Of a stretch of DNA of 64,000 bases, positions 44,812 through 55,944 are shown one piece after another. Location of the stretch: NCBI GenBank assembly GCA_016861045.1, contig BOKP01000002.1:62001-126000 (forward strand), in the 5' to 3' direction. Within the stretch, counting starts at the first letter, position 1. Each line of letters opens with the position of its first letter. The position numbers and the translations under genes are program-made. The notes under the pieces are model-generated. The model had not been told where the DNA came from. It saw nothing but the letters and a program-made list of their open reading frames with translations, and did no database searches. This DNA is from Actinomycetes bacterium (GTDB taxonomy: Bacteria; Actinomycetota; Thermoleophilia; Solirubrobacterales; 70-9).

Positions 44812-45699
44812 TCAGGCGCCCAGCGACCAGACCCGCTCCCGCAGCTCCTCGGCCGCGGCGCCCGGATCCGGGCTGCCGGCGATGCTCCGCGAAGCCGTCA
44901 CCAGGGCCGAGCCGGGGCCGGTGAAGGCCGCGGCCAGCGCCTCCACCGACCCGCCCTGGGCGCCGACGCCGGGCAGGAGGAGGATCGCCCGCGGCATCAG
45001 CTCCCGGAGGCGGCCGAGGAATCGGGGCTCGGTCGCCCCGACGACGGCGCCGGCGCCGCTGAAGCGGCCGGAGCCGGCGAGGCGGTCGGCGAGCCCGTCG
45101 ACCGAGCGCGCGATCCGCTCGTGCAGCGGAACGCCGCCCGCGTCGGCGTCGAGCAGGTCGGCCGCCCCCGGGTTCGAGGTGCGAACGAGAACGAAGATCC
45201 CGGCGCCGGCCTTCACCGCGGCCTCGACCAGCGGCTCCAGCGAGTCGGCGCCGAGCAGCGGGTTGACCGTCGCCGCGTCGGCGCCGAGCCCCTCGACCGC
45301 GCCCCACGGCGTCTCGGTGCGGCCGAGCAGCGCATCGGCGTAGGCGCCGGCGCTGACCGGCACGTCGCCGCGCTTGCCGTCGGCGATCACCAGCAGCCCG
45401 GCCTCGCGGGCGGCGGCGACGACGGACTCGAGCGCGGCCCAGCCCGGCGCCCCGAGCACCTCGAAGCGCGCGAGCTGCGGCTTCACCGCGACGCAGGACG
45501 GCCCGGCGGCGGCGATCAGCTCGCGGCAGCCGGCCTCGACCGCGGCCGCGGCGCGCTCGCGAGCCCCGTCGCCCTCGCCGGCGGACCAGGGCGCGGCGCC
45601 CGGGACCGGATCGAGACCGAGGCAGACCCGGCTGCGGCGCTCCGCCTCGAGCGCCGCCAGCCGGTCTGCGAACGGTGTCCGCTCCGCGGTCCGGCTCAG
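44812..45699 (-). CDS. pyrF: Orotidine 5'-phosphate decarboxylase, probable CTG start
   Basis: This is the last step of UMP synthesis. The core is clear: VCLGLDPVPG, VAVKPQLARFE, IADGKRGDVP (Asp-Lys-x-x-Asp catalytic set) and LLPGVGAQGG. No ATG, GTG or TTG exists in frame between the hup stop and the conserved N-terminus. The only fitting start is CTG at 45699, which overlaps the hup stop as CTGA. GTG at 45486 would delete the substrate-binding start, leaving 224 of 295 residues. Confidence 0.85.
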   Translation of the reverse strand: MSRTAERTPFADRLAALEAERRSRVCLGLDPVPGAAPWSAGEGDGARERAAAAVEAGCRELIAAAGPSCVAVKPQLARFEVLGAPGWAALESVVAAAREAGLLVIADGKRGDVPVSAGAYADALLGRTETPWGAVEGLGADAATVNPLLGADSLEPLVEAAVKAGAGIFVLVRTSNPGAADLLDADAGGVPLHERIARSVDGLADRLAGSGRFSGAGAVVGATEPRFLGRLRELMPRAILLLPGVGAQGGSVEALAAAFTGPGSALVTASRSIAGSPDPGAAAEELRERVWSLGA

Positions 45700-45974
45700 C
45701 CCTTGACGGCGCTCTTCAGCCCGGCGCCGGCGGAGAACTTCGGAACCTTGCCGCCCGGGATCGTGATCCGCTCGCCGGTGCGTGGGTTGACGCCCTGGCG
45801 GGGCCCGCGCTCGTTGACGCTGAACTTGCCGAAGCCGGTGAAGTTCACGTCCTCGCCGGCCTTGAGCGCCGCGACGATGCCGTCGAGCACGGACTCGACG
45901 GCATCGGCCGCCGCCTTCTTGCTGCCGATCCGGTCGTCGCTGGCGACGCGGTCGATGAATTCAGCCTTGGTCAC
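45696..45974 (-). CDS. hup: HU-family DNA-binding protein
   Basis: From GTG at 45974 (AGGAGGAA ribosome site 6 nt upstream) the protein is 92 residues, a normal HU. It has MTKAEFIDRVA, FTGFGKFSVNERGPRQGVNP with the DNA-binding arm, and a short basic end. It compacts the nucleoid. A -10-like TAGGGT lies at 46010-46015. Confidence 0.95.
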   Translation of the reverse strand: MTKAEFIDRVASDDRIGSKKAAADAVESVLDGIVAALKAGEDVNFTGFGKFSVNERGPRQGVNPRTGERITIPGGKVPKFSAGAGLKSAVKG

Positions 45975-46009
45975 TGTGGATTCCTCCTGTCTGGATGGAG
46001 AGCGGCCGC

Positions 46010-46015
46010 ACCCTA
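46010..46015 (-). promoter_or_regulatory. Possible -10 element for hup-pyrF
   Basis: TAGGGT on the minus strand, about 36 nt before the hup GTG, within the 59-bp gap after the M48 gene. No good -35. Confidence 0.35.
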
Positions 46016-46033
46016 ACAAGGCATTCCGACGGC

Positions 46034-47350
46034 TTAGCGCGCAGGGGGGAACGCCGGTTCGCCCGGGTCGATCCCGTGCTGCTCCGCATAGGCAAGCGCC
46101 GCTCCGACCCGATCGACCGCGGGCGGGTGGGTCCGCAGCGCCGCGGCGAGCCAGCCGGGCGGGTCGGGGTCGCTGTGGTTGGCCTCAGCGAGCCGCTGCT
46201 GGAGCTCGATGAACCCGCGGGGGTCGCCGGTCAGCTCGAGCGCGAACGCGTCGGCGCCGGCCTCGACCCGGCGCGAGAGCTGGTTGCCGGCGAGGCTCAG
46301 GGCGAAGCCGACCAGCGTGATCAGGAGCGCGAACGCCGGCAGCGCCGCGGGGGTGCCGGGGCGGGCGCCGCCGCGCGACGCCAGCGCCGTGCCCGCCAAC
46401 GCGACCAGCAGCATTCCCAGCGGCGCGACGATCGCGACGAAGAGCAGCCCGCGACGCAGGTCGTGATCGGCGACGTGGCCGAGCTCGTGGGCGACCACGG
46501 CCCGAAGCGCGGGGGCGTCGGCGCGGTCGAGCAGGTTGTCGTAGAGGACGATCCGGCGACTCGACCCGATTCCGTCCACGTAGGCGTTGACCCCGGTGCT
46601 GCGTCGCGAGGCGTCGACCTCGTAGACGTCGCCGACGGCCACGCCGGCGCGGGCGGCGAGGTCGAGCAGCGCATGCCTCGCGGGCCCCGGCGGCAGCTCC
46701 TCGAAGTCGTTGAAGACCGGCGCGAGGACCACCGGCGCCAGCCAGGTGCCGACGATCGCGTAGGCGACCACGACGGCAGTCGCGGGCGCCCACCAGAGGC
46801 GCGGCAGCCGGCGCTGCAGGGCGATCAGGATCGCCGCGCCGGCGGCCGCGAGCACGGCGGCGATCGCGGCGCCGCGGCCCCGGTCGGCGAGCCAGTCGCC
46901 GATCCCCTGCGTGGCGAGGCCGACATCGACCGCGCGCCCGTGGGCGATCAGGCCGGTCGGCAGCGCCAGCAACGCGAGCAGGAGCGAGATCCCGGCCCCG
47001 GCGGCGGCGGCGCCGAGGACCGGTCGGGCGCCGAGCCGCACGAGCAGGCGGCGAAGCCGGCGCGGGCGGCCCAGGGCGAGCGCCGCGAGCGCGGCCAGCT
47101 CGATTCCGACGCCGGCCAGGAACAGAACCCGCTGACCGGCCTGGAAGTCCCGCGCGGCCTCTGCCCGCGCGGGATCGAACCAGCCAGCCGCCGCCGCGGC
47201 GTCCGGCTCGGGGCCGGAGGATGCGGGCGCAAGCAGCACGACCGCGAGCTCGGCCACGGTCGCGGCGGCGAGGGCGACGGCCACGATCGCGATCGCCGCC
47301 GGCACCGGGCCGGATCCGCCGCCCGAGCCTCCGCGCCACGCCATCCGCAC
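46034..47350 (-). CDS. M48 (Ste24-type) membrane zinc protease
   Basis: The 438-residue protein has several N-terminal membrane helices (the M48_N region, about 17-200) and the zinc motif HELGH (H288-H292) in a cytoplasmic loop. A later Glu-containing block (EAGADAFALELTG) provides the third ligand. It resembles CAAX-type proteases that clear membrane proteins. ATG at 47344 is a second possible start; a TATCGT at 47353-47358 would make that one leaderless. Confidence 0.88.
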   Translation of the reverse strand: MRMAWRGGSGGGSGPVPAAIAIVAVALAAATVAELAVVLLAPASSGPEPDAAAAAGWFDPARAEAARDFQAGQRVLFLAGVGIELAALAALALGRPRRLRRLLVRLGARPVLGAAAAGAGISLLLALLALPTGLIAHGRAVDVGLATQGIGDWLADRGRGAAIAAVLAAAGAAILIALQRRLPRLWWAPATAVVVAYAIVGTWLAPVVLAPVFNDFEELPPGPARHALLDLAARAGVAVGDVYEVDASRRSTGVNAYVDGIGSSRRIVLYDNLLDRADAPALRAVVAHELGHVADHDLRRGLLFVAIVAPLGMLLVALAGTALASRGGARPGTPAALPAFALLITLVGFALSLAGNQLSRRVEAGADAFALELTGDPRGFIELQQRLAEANHSDPDPPGWLAAALRTHPPAVDRVGAALAYAEQHGIDPGEPAFPPAR

Positions 47351-47408
47351 CTACGATAGTCCGGCCCGGGCACGGCGCCGATGCGTCGCGCGTCCGCAGC
47401 GCTCAACG

Positions 47409-48143
47409 ATGCTGGTAGCCGTCTTCAGCGACATCCACGCCAATCTGCCCGCCTTCGAAGCGGTGCTGCGCGACAGCGACGAAGCCGGCGTCGACGAGCG
47501 CTGGTGTCTCGGCGACGTCGTCGGCTACGGCGCCGACCCCGACCTCTGCGTCGAGCTTGCCCGCGAGCGCTGCGAGGCATGCCTCGTCGGAAACCACGAC
47601 CTCGCCGTCCTCGGCGAGCTCGACACCCGGACCTTCTCGGCGGCGGCGGCGGCGGCGGTCGAGTGGACCGTCGAGCACACCGAGCGCCGGAACCGGGACT
47701 TCCTCGCCGGCCTCTCCCCGTCCGACGCCTCGCTCGCGGCCGCGCTCTACCACGCCTCTCCCCGCGATCCGGTCTGGGAGTACGTGCTCTGGCCCGAGCA
47801 GGCCGCCGACTGCATCGCGGCCCAGGACAAGCGGGTCAGCTTCGTCGGCCACTCGCACGTCGCCCTGTTCTTCTCCGCCGCCGACGACGACGGGGAGGCG
47901 CACGGATGGCAGGCCGGCGCCGGAACCCGGCTCGAGATCGCCGACGGGCGCTGGCTGATCAACCCCGGCAGCGTCGGCCAGCCGCGGGACGGCGATCCGC
48001 GGGCCGCCTGGCTCGAGCTCGACACCGAGCGCTGGGAGGCCACCTACCACCGGGTCGGCTACGACATCGAGCGTGCGGCACGCTCGATCGAGGCCGCCGA
48101 GCTGCCCGATCACCTCGCGCGAAGGCTGTTTCTGGGGCGATGA
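47409..48143 (+). CDS. Metallophosphoesterase (YfcE-like)
   Basis: This 244-residue calcineurin-fold phosphoesterase has the metal-binding set FSDIHAN (D8, H10), GDVVGYG, GNHDLAV and GHSHVALF in order. Its substrate (phosphodiester or protein phosphate) is unknown. It is divergent from the M48 gene and overlaps the following lipoprotein gene, which in turn overlaps a Ser/Thr kinase gene. Confidence 0.88.
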   Translation: MLVAVFSDIHANLPAFEAVLRDSDEAGVDERWCLGDVVGYGADPDLCVELARERCEACLVGNHDLAVLGELDTRTFSAAAAAAVEWTVEHTERRNRDFLAGLSPSDASLAAALYHASPRDPVWEYVLWPEQAADCIAAQDKRVSFVGHSHVALFFSAADDDGEAHGWQAGAGTRLEIADGRWLINPGSVGQPRDGDPRAAWLELDTERWEATYHRVGYDIERAARSIEAAELPDHLARRLFLGR

Positions 48144-48775
48144 GGCCGCAGCTACACTCGCCGCCGATGACGACCGGACGCCCGATCGCCGCCGCCCTCG
48201 CCCTGCTCGCCGCCGCCCTCGCCGCGAGCGGCTGCGGCAGCGCCGACACCGGCGGCATCGAGCTGCCGCCGGAGGCCGTGCCGGCGATCAACGGCAAGCT
48301 CGACGAGGTCCAGAAGCGCTTCGAGGCCGGCAAGTGCACCGGATCGGGCTCGGCCGAGAGCAGCCTCGAGTCGCTGCGGGAGGCCGTCAACGGCGACCTG
48401 CTGAAAGACGAGGACGTCCAGCTCGTCGCCGACCTCAACGAGCTCCTCGACAACCTCGACGAGCTGATCGCGCAGCAGTGCGATCCGGCCGCACCGACGC
48501 CACCGACCACGACGGACACGACCGACACGGTGCCGGAGACGACCGACACGGTGCCGGAGACGACCACGACCGAGACGACGACCGACACGACCAAGACGAC
48601 GACCACCACGACCGACACGACGACGGATACGACCACGACGCAGCCGCCGACGGGGACACCGGGAGGCCCGGGAGGCGGCATCGCCCCCGGCGGCAGGAAC
48701 CGGGCCGGCGCGGGCCCGGCCGGGCGCGAGTCGAGGCGCCATGACGCCGCTCACGGGCGGGAGCGAGGCCGATGA
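48140..48775 (+). CDS. Thr-rich lipoprotein coupled to a Ser/Thr kinase
   Basis: From ATG at 48140 the product is 211 residues; ATG at 48167 gives a neater signal peptide. The lipobox is LAASGC. A helical domain of about 90 residues with two cysteines is followed by about 55 residues that are mainly Thr and Asp/Glu, then a Gly/Arg-rich end. It is overlapped on both sides (ATGA). The Thr tract may be glycosylated, since a role as kinase substrate is unlikely on the outer face. Confidence 0.65.
   Translation: MRPQLHSPPMTTGRPIAAALALLAAALAASGCGSADTGGIELPPEAVPAINGKLDEVQKRFEAGKCTGSGSAESSLESLREAVNGDLLKDEDVQLVADLNELLDNLDELIAQQCDPAAPTPPTTTDTTDTVPETTDTVPETTTTETTTDTTKTTTTTTDTTTDTTTTQPPTGTPGGPGGGIAPGGRNRAGAGPAGRESRRHDAAHGRERGR
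48521..48562 (+). repeat. 21-bp tandem duplication in the Thr-rich linker
   Basis: Two perfect 21-bp copies (48521-48541 and 48542-48562) encode a repeated TDTVPET block. The linker length may vary by slippage. Confidence 0.8.
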
Positions 48776-49983
48776 GCGGCTCGACCATCGCCGACCGCTA
48801 CGAGCTCGGCGACCGCCTCGGCAGCGGCGGCATGTCGACCGTCTACCGCGCCGTCGACCGCGTGCTCGAGCGGACCGTGGCCGTCAAGGTGCTGGCCGAG
48901 CACCTCTCCGACGACGAGAAGTTCGTCGCCCGCTTCCGCCGCGAGGCGCTCGCCGTCGCCAAGCTCGTCCACCCGAACATCGTCCAGGTCTACGACACCG
49001 GCGTCGACGCCGGCCGCCACTTCATCGTCATGGAGTTCGTCGAGGGCCGCTCCGGCGCCCAGCTCCTTCAGCGCGACGGTGCGCTGCAGCCGCGGGTCGC
49101 CGTCGAGATCGCGGCCCAGGCCTGCGCCGGGCTCGAGTACGCGCACCGGATGGGGATCATCCATCGCGACGTCAAGCCCGGCAACCTGATGGTGATCGGC
49201 GGGCCCGCCGGCGGCCCGGCCGAGATGACGGTGAAGCTCGCCGACTTCGGGATCGCCCGCGCCGCCGAGCAGACGCGGCTGACCCAGGTCGGCTCGGTCG
49301 TCGGCACCGCCGCCTACCTGTCGCCCGAGCAGTCACGGGGCGAGGAGGCGACGCCGATCTCCGACGTCTACTCGCTCGGCGTCGTCACCTACCAGCTCCT
49401 CACAGCCCGCCTCCCCTACGAGGGGAACAGCCTCGCCGAGCTGGCGATCCGGCGCGAGAACGAGCGGCCGCTGCCGCCGACCAGCTACGACCCCGGCATC
49501 CCCGAGACCCTGTCGCAGGCCGTCCTGCGGGCGCTCGAGAACGAGCCCGAGGATCGCTACGTCGACGCGCTCGCCTACGGCGCGGCCCTGCGGGCGGGGC
49601 TCGAGGGGGTCCCGCCCGCCGACGAGGCGACGACGCGGCTCGTCGACGACCGCGGCACGGTGGCGACACGGGTGGCGCCACGGGAGCCGCGAACACCGAC
49701 GGCGCCGGTCAGGCCGGCACGGCCCGCCCGCCCGCGCCGCACCTCGCCGCCGCCCCGGCGCGCGGCCGCGAAGCCGCCTCGGCGGCGGTCGCGCCTCTCG
49801 AGCTTCCTGCGGGCGCTGCTGGCGGTCGTGCTGGTGGCGGTCGTCGCCGGGCTGATCGCTGCCGTGATCCTGCTCGCCACCGATGCCGGCCAGAGCACCG
49901 ACGTCGGCCGCTACATCAGCGACAACGCCGACCAGCAGGTCGAGAACATCAAGCAGTACCTGAACGACGTCGTCGGCAATTGA
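48772..49983 (+). CDS. Membrane Ser/Thr protein kinase (PknB-like)
   Basis: The 403-residue Hanks-type kinase has the Gly loop GSGGMSTVY (17-25), K39, HRDVKPGN (131-138), DFG (158-160) and the activation segment to SPEQSRG. A Pro/Arg linker, one membrane helix (about 345-368) and a short outer tail follow, with no PASTA repeats. It overlaps the lipoprotein gene, so the lipoprotein could serve as its external sensor. Confidence 0.93.
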   Translation: MSGSTIADRYELGDRLGSGGMSTVYRAVDRVLERTVAVKVLAEHLSDDEKFVARFRREALAVAKLVHPNIVQVYDTGVDAGRHFIVMEFVEGRSGAQLLQRDGALQPRVAVEIAAQACAGLEYAHRMGIIHRDVKPGNLMVIGGPAGGPAEMTVKLADFGIARAAEQTRLTQVGSVVGTAAYLSPEQSRGEEATPISDVYSLGVVTYQLLTARLPYEGNSLAELAIRRENERPLPPTSYDPGIPETLSQAVLRALENEPEDRYVDALAYGAALRAGLEGVPPADEATTRLVDDRGTVATRVAPREPRTPTAPVRPARPARPRRTSPPPRRAAAKPPRRRSRLSSFLRALLAVVLVAVVAGLIAAVILLATDAGQSTDVGRYISDNADQQVENIKQYLNDVVGN

Positions 49984-50004
49984 GCCGTCGCCGTCGCCTC
50001 GGCG

Positions 50005-51210
50005 TCAGGAGGCCTCCCACGGAGCCGCGCCGGCGTGGATCGATTCGCGGTAGGCCGAGAGGCGGCCGGCGATGATCGCCTCACGGGCGCCGGCGACGAG
50101 CCGCTGCGAGTAGACGAGGTTGTGGATCGTCAGCAGCCTCGCCCCGGTCATCTCCTCGGCCCGCGAGAGGTGGTGGAGGTAGGCGCGGCTGAAGCGGGTG
50201 CAGGCCGCGCAGGGGCAGCCCGTGACCAGCGGCCCCGGCTCCGACTCGTGCGCGCGGCGGCGGACGTCGTAGCGGTAGCGGCGGTCGGGCAGCGGCGCAA
50301 GCACCATGCCGTGGCGGGCGAGGCGGGTCGGAACCGCGCAGTCGAAGCTGTCGATCCCGACCGCGATGCCGTCGACGAGGTCGTCGGGCTCGCCGATCCC
50401 GAGCAGGTGGCGCGCGGCCGCGGGCGGGGTCATCGCCGCCGTCATCGCCACGACCGCCCCCATCTGCTCCTTGTCACGGCCGAGGGTGCCGCCGATCGCG
50501 ATCCCGTCGACGGCGGCGGCGGCGGTCGCCTCCGCCGAGGCACGCCGGAGCTCCTCGTGGACGCCGCCCTGGACGATCCCGAACACGGCCTGCCCCGGCG
50601 GGCCGCCGTCACGGTGCCAGTCGAGGCAGCGCTCGAGCCAGCGAAGCGTGCGCTCGGTCGAGCGCGCGGTGTAATCGTAGTCGGCGTGGTAGGGGGTGCA
50701 CTCGTCGAATGCGACCGCGATGTCGGAGCCGAGCTGCGCCTGCAGCTCCATGGACCGCTCCGGCGAGAGGAACCGCTCGGAGCCGTCGATGTAGGAGCGG
50801 AACCTGACCCCCTCCTCGTCGATGCCGAGGACGCCGCCGTCCAGCGGCGGCCTTCCGCGCCGCCCCTTGATCTCGTCGGCGACGCCGCCGAACGCCAGCG
50901 AGAACACCTGAAAGCCGCCGGAGTCGGTGATGATCGGACCCTCCCAGCCCATGAACCGGTGCAGGCCGCCGAGCGTCGCGATCCGCTCGCCGCCGGGCCG
51001 CAGCATCAGGTGGTAGGTGTTGCCGAGCACCATCCCGTAGCCGGCGTCCGCGACCTCGTCGGGCACGAGGCCCTTGACCGATCCGCGCGTGGCCAGCGGC
51101 ACGAAGCAGGGGGTCTCGACCGAGCCGCGGGGGGTCCTCAGGACCCCCGCCCGGGCGTCGCCGTCGCGGGCGACGATCTCGAAGCTCAGCCGGGCGGGAT
51201 CGGATCGCAT
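50005..51210 (-). CDS. tgt: tRNA-guanine transglycosylase
   Basis: The 401-residue TIM-barrel enzyme exchanges guanine 34 in GUN-anticodon tRNAs for preQ1/queuine. It has the catalytic ITDSGGFQVF (D96), IGGTLGRDKEQM-type loop and the zinc site GCPCAACTRFSRAYLHHL. QueA and other queuosine genes are not in the window, so salvage or a distant pathway must supply the base. Confidence 0.93.
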   Translation of the reverse strand: MRSDPARLSFEIVARDGDARAGVLRTPRGSVETPCFVPLATRGSVKGLVPDEVADAGYGMVLGNTYHLMLRPGGERIATLGGLHRFMGWEGPIITDSGGFQVFSLAFGGVADEIKGRRGRPPLDGGVLGIDEEGVRFRSYIDGSERFLSPERSMELQAQLGSDIAVAFDECTPYHADYDYTARSTERTLRWLERCLDWHRDGGPPGQAVFGIVQGGVHEELRRASAEATAAAAVDGIAIGGTLGRDKEQMGAVVAMTAAMTPPAAARHLLGIGEPDDLVDGIAVGIDSFDCAVPTRLARHGMVLAPLPDRRYRYDVRRRAHESEPGPLVTGCPCAACTRFSRAYLHHLSRAEEMTGARLLTIHNLVYSQRLVAGAREAIIAGRLSAYRESIHAGAAPWEAS

Positions 51211-51292
51211 GGCCGAAGCCTATGGGCGGGTCGGCGGGCAGCCCGCCCGCCGCGCCCGCCCGCAGCATGCGGCCCGCGATCGCTGCCCGCTG

Positions 51293-52846
51293 CTAGCCGC
51301 CCGCTGCCCGCACCCGCAGCGACCTCCCGGTCATCCCCTCCGGCTGCTCGATCCCGAGCAGATCGAGCGCGGTCGGCGAGACGTCGGCGAGGATGCCTTC
51401 ACGCAGCGATATCCCCGGCACGGTGACGATCAGCGGCACCGGGTTGGTCGTATGCGCGGTGTTCGGGGAGCCGTCCGGCTCGAGCATCTGCTCGGCGTTG
51501 CCGTGGTCGGCGGTGACGATGCAGGCGCCGGCGGCTCCGTGGACGGTGGCGACGACCCTGGCCAGGCACGCGTCGACGGCCTCGATCGCGGCGACCGCGG
51601 CCGGGATCGAGCCCGTGTGGCCGACCATGTCCGGGTTGGCGAAGTTGATGATCCCGAAGCGGTACCCGCCCTCCTCCCAGGCCGAGCAGAAGGCCTCGGC
51701 CGCGGCGGCAGCGCTCATCTCCGGCCGGTGGTCGTAGGTCGGGACGTCGCGGGGCGAGTCGGCCATCCGCCGCTCCTCGCCGTCCCACTCGCTCTCGCGC
51801 CCGCCGTTGAAGAAGTAGGTGACGTGCGCGTACTTCTCGGTCTCGGCGACGTGGATCTGACGCCCGCCGGCGGCGCTGATCACCTCCGCCATCGTCGTCG
51901 CCGGGGCGCTCGGGGGGAAGGCGACCGGATAGGGCCATCCGGCGCGGTAGCTCGCCATCGTGGTCACGTCGAGGCCGGGATCGCCGCCGCGCTCGAAGCC
52001 GTCGAAGCCGGGATCGCCGAGCGCCGCCACGATCTGCCGCATCCGGTCGGGCCGGAAGTTGAACGTGACCACCACGTCACCGGGGCGGGCGCCGTCGTAG
52101 TCGCCGATCACCGTCGGCTTGATGAACTCGTCGGTGTCCCCCGCCCCGTAGGCCTCGGCGATCGCCTCGCCGGCGCTCGCGGCACGCGCCCCGGCTCCGT
52201 GCACGATCGCGTCGTAGGCGAGCTTCGTCCGCTCCCAGCGGTGGTCGCGGTCCATGCCGTAGTAGCGGCCGCCGACGGTGCCGACGCGGCCGGCGCTGCG
52301 CAGCCAGCGCTCGACCTCCTCGAGGTAGCGGGCGCCGCCGGTCGGGCTCGTGTCGCGGCCGTCGGTCAGGGCGTGGAGGACGAGGTCGGGGACCCCTTCG
52401 CGGGCGGCGAGCTCGATGCAGGCCTCGAGGTGCCCCCACCCGGAGTGGACGCCGCCGTCGGAGACGAGGCCGATGAGATGGAGGCGCCCGCGAGGGCTCT
52501 CGCGGGCACGCTCGCAGGCGCCTGTCAAGGCCGGGTTGTCGAAGAACGACCCGTCGGCGACCGCACCGTCGATCCGCGCCAGGTCCTGCTTGACGATCGC
52601 GCCGGCGCCGAGGTTGAGGTGCCCGACCTCGGAGTTCCCCATCTGCCCGTCGGGGAGGCCGACGTCGGGGCCCGAGGCCGACAGGCGCGTGTGCGGATAC
52701 CGCTCCCAGAGCGCGTCGAAGTTCGGCGTCGCGGCCCGTTCGACCGCGTTTCCCGGACCCGGCCCGGCGAGGCCCCAGCCGTCGAGGATCACGAGTGCGA
52801 GCGCGTCGACGGGAAGCGAGGCGGGGCCGTCGGGAACCGGCGTCAT
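51293..52846 (-). CDS. gpmI: Phosphoglycerate mutase, 2,3-BPG-independent
   Basis: The 517-residue two-domain metalloenzyme starts at ATG 52846. It has ILDGWG, the phospho-serine S72 in MGNSEVGHLN, the inserted phosphotransferase domain, and late metal ligands in TADHGNAEQM. It interconverts 3- and 2-phosphoglycerate. It is the last gene of gap-pgk-tpiA-gpmI, starting 10 bp after tpiA. Confidence 0.96.
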   Translation of the reverse strand: MTPVPDGPASLPVDALALVILDGWGLAGPGPGNAVERAATPNFDALWERYPHTRLSASGPDVGLPDGQMGNSEVGHLNLGAGAIVKQDLARIDGAVADGSFFDNPALTGACERARESPRGRLHLIGLVSDGGVHSGWGHLEACIELAAREGVPDLVLHALTDGRDTSPTGGARYLEEVERWLRSAGRVGTVGGRYYGMDRDHRWERTKLAYDAIVHGAGARAASAGEAIAEAYGAGDTDEFIKPTVIGDYDGARPGDVVVTFNFRPDRMRQIVAALGDPGFDGFERGGDPGLDVTTMASYRAGWPYPVAFPPSAPATTMAEVISAAGGRQIHVAETEKYAHVTYFFNGGRESEWDGEERRMADSPRDVPTYDHRPEMSAAAAAEAFCSAWEEGGYRFGIINFANPDMVGHTGSIPAAVAAIEAVDACLARVVATVHGAAGACIVTADHGNAEQMLEPDGSPNTAHTTNPVPLIVTVPGISLREGILADVSPTALDLLGIEQPEGMTGRSLRVRAAGG

Positions 52847-52856
52847 CGAGGCGCCC

Positions 52857-53609
<753 letters not shown>

Positions 53610-53613
53610 CGTC

Positions 53614-54819
53614 TCACTCCTCTCCGGCGTCGAGGAGGGCCTCGACGCCGGGCAGCGGCTTGCCCTCGATCAGCTCCAGCGACGCCCCGCCGCCGGTGGA
53701 CAGCCAGCCCACCCGATCGGCGAGGCCGAACTCGGCCAGCGCGGCGGCCGAGTCGCCGCCGCCGACGATCGTGGTCGCGTCCGCGGCGGCCACTGCGTCG
53801 GCCACGGCCCTCGTCCCGGCCGCGAACGGGGCCAGCTCGAACGCGCCCATCGGCCCGTTCCAGAACACGGTCCCGGCGGCGGCGATCGCCTCGGCGTAGC
53901 GGGCGGCGCTGCGCGGGCCGATGTCGAGGCCGACCATGCCGTCGGGAACGTCGACCCCCTCGGTCGCGACCGGGTCGGCGTCGGCCGAGAAGCTCGCGCC
54001 GAGCACGAGGTCGACGGGCAGCTCGAGCTCGCAGTCGCCTTCGGCGGCGCGCTCGAGGGCGCGGCGGGCGGGCCCGATCCCGTCCTCCTCGACCAGCGAG
54101 TCGCCGGTCCGGCGCCCCTGGGCGCGGAAGAAGCTGAAGCACATCGCCCCCCCGATCAGGATCCGGTCGGCGATCTCGAGGAAGCGGTCGATGACGCCGA
54201 CCTTGTCCGTCACCTTGGCGCCGCCGAGGACGACGACGAGCGGCCGCTCGGGGTCGGCCAGCACCGAGGTCAGCTCACGGACCTCGCGCTCGAGCAGGAG
54301 GCCCGCGTAGGCCGGGAGCAGGTGGGCGACCCCCTCGGTCGAGGCATGGGCGCGGTGCGCCGCCCCGAAGGCGTCGTTGACGTAGACGTCGGCGAGCGCG
54401 GCGAGCGCGGCGGCCAGCGCCGGATCGTTCTCCTTCTCCCCCGGCTCCCAGCGCGTGTTCTCGAGCAGCAGCACCCGGCCCGCCCGCAGGCGCCCGACCG
54501 CCGCGGCGACGTCGTCGCCGGCGACCCCGGGGGCGAGCCCGACATCGGTGCCGAGAAGCTCGCCCAGCCGCGTCGCGACCGGCGCCATCGAGAGCTCGGG
54601 GTCGCGGCCCCGCGGGCGGCCGAGGTGCGAGCAGAGGACGACCCTCGCCCCCCGCTCCAGCAGCAGCTCGATCGTCGGCAGCGCCGCCCGGATCCTGGTG
54701 TCGTCGCCGACCCGGCAGCCCGCGAGCGGCACGTTCAGGTCGGCGCGCACGAGGACGGTGCGCCCGGCTACGTCGGCGTCGCGGACCGACGCCTTTCCGA
54801 ACCGCCCCTTCCGGCTCAC
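53614..54819 (-). CDS. pgk: Phosphoglycerate kinase
   Basis: The 401-residue two-domain kinase shows RADLNVPL, the substrate region CSHLGRPRG, GGAKVTDK and the nucleotide-binding GGGDSAAAL near the hinge-distal end. It makes ATP from 1,3-bisphosphoglycerate. It lies 6 bp downstream of gap. Confidence 0.97.
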   Translation of the reverse strand: MSRKGRFGKASVRDADVAGRTVLVRADLNVPLAGCRVGDDTRIRAALPTIELLLERGARVVLCSHLGRPRGRDPELSMAPVATRLGELLGTDVGLAPGVAGDDVAAAVGRLRAGRVLLLENTRWEPGEKENDPALAAALAALADVYVNDAFGAAHRAHASTEGVAHLLPAYAGLLLEREVRELTSVLADPERPLVVVLGGAKVTDKVGVIDRFLEIADRILIGGAMCFSFFRAQGRRTGDSLVEEDGIGPARRALERAAEGDCELELPVDLVLGASFSADADPVATEGVDVPDGMVGLDIGPRSAARYAEAIAAAGTVFWNGPMGAFELAPFAAGTRAVADAVAAADATTIVGGGDSAAALAEFGLADRVGWLSTGGGASLELIEGKPLPGVEALLDAGEE

Positions 54820-54825
54820 GGGCGC

Positions 54826-55944
<1,119 letters not shown>

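Noticed and set aside
48521-48670. Repetitive ACGAC tract as a possible CRISPR or satellite
   Set aside because: It is in frame and encodes the Thr-rich linker; units are irregular and there are no spacers.
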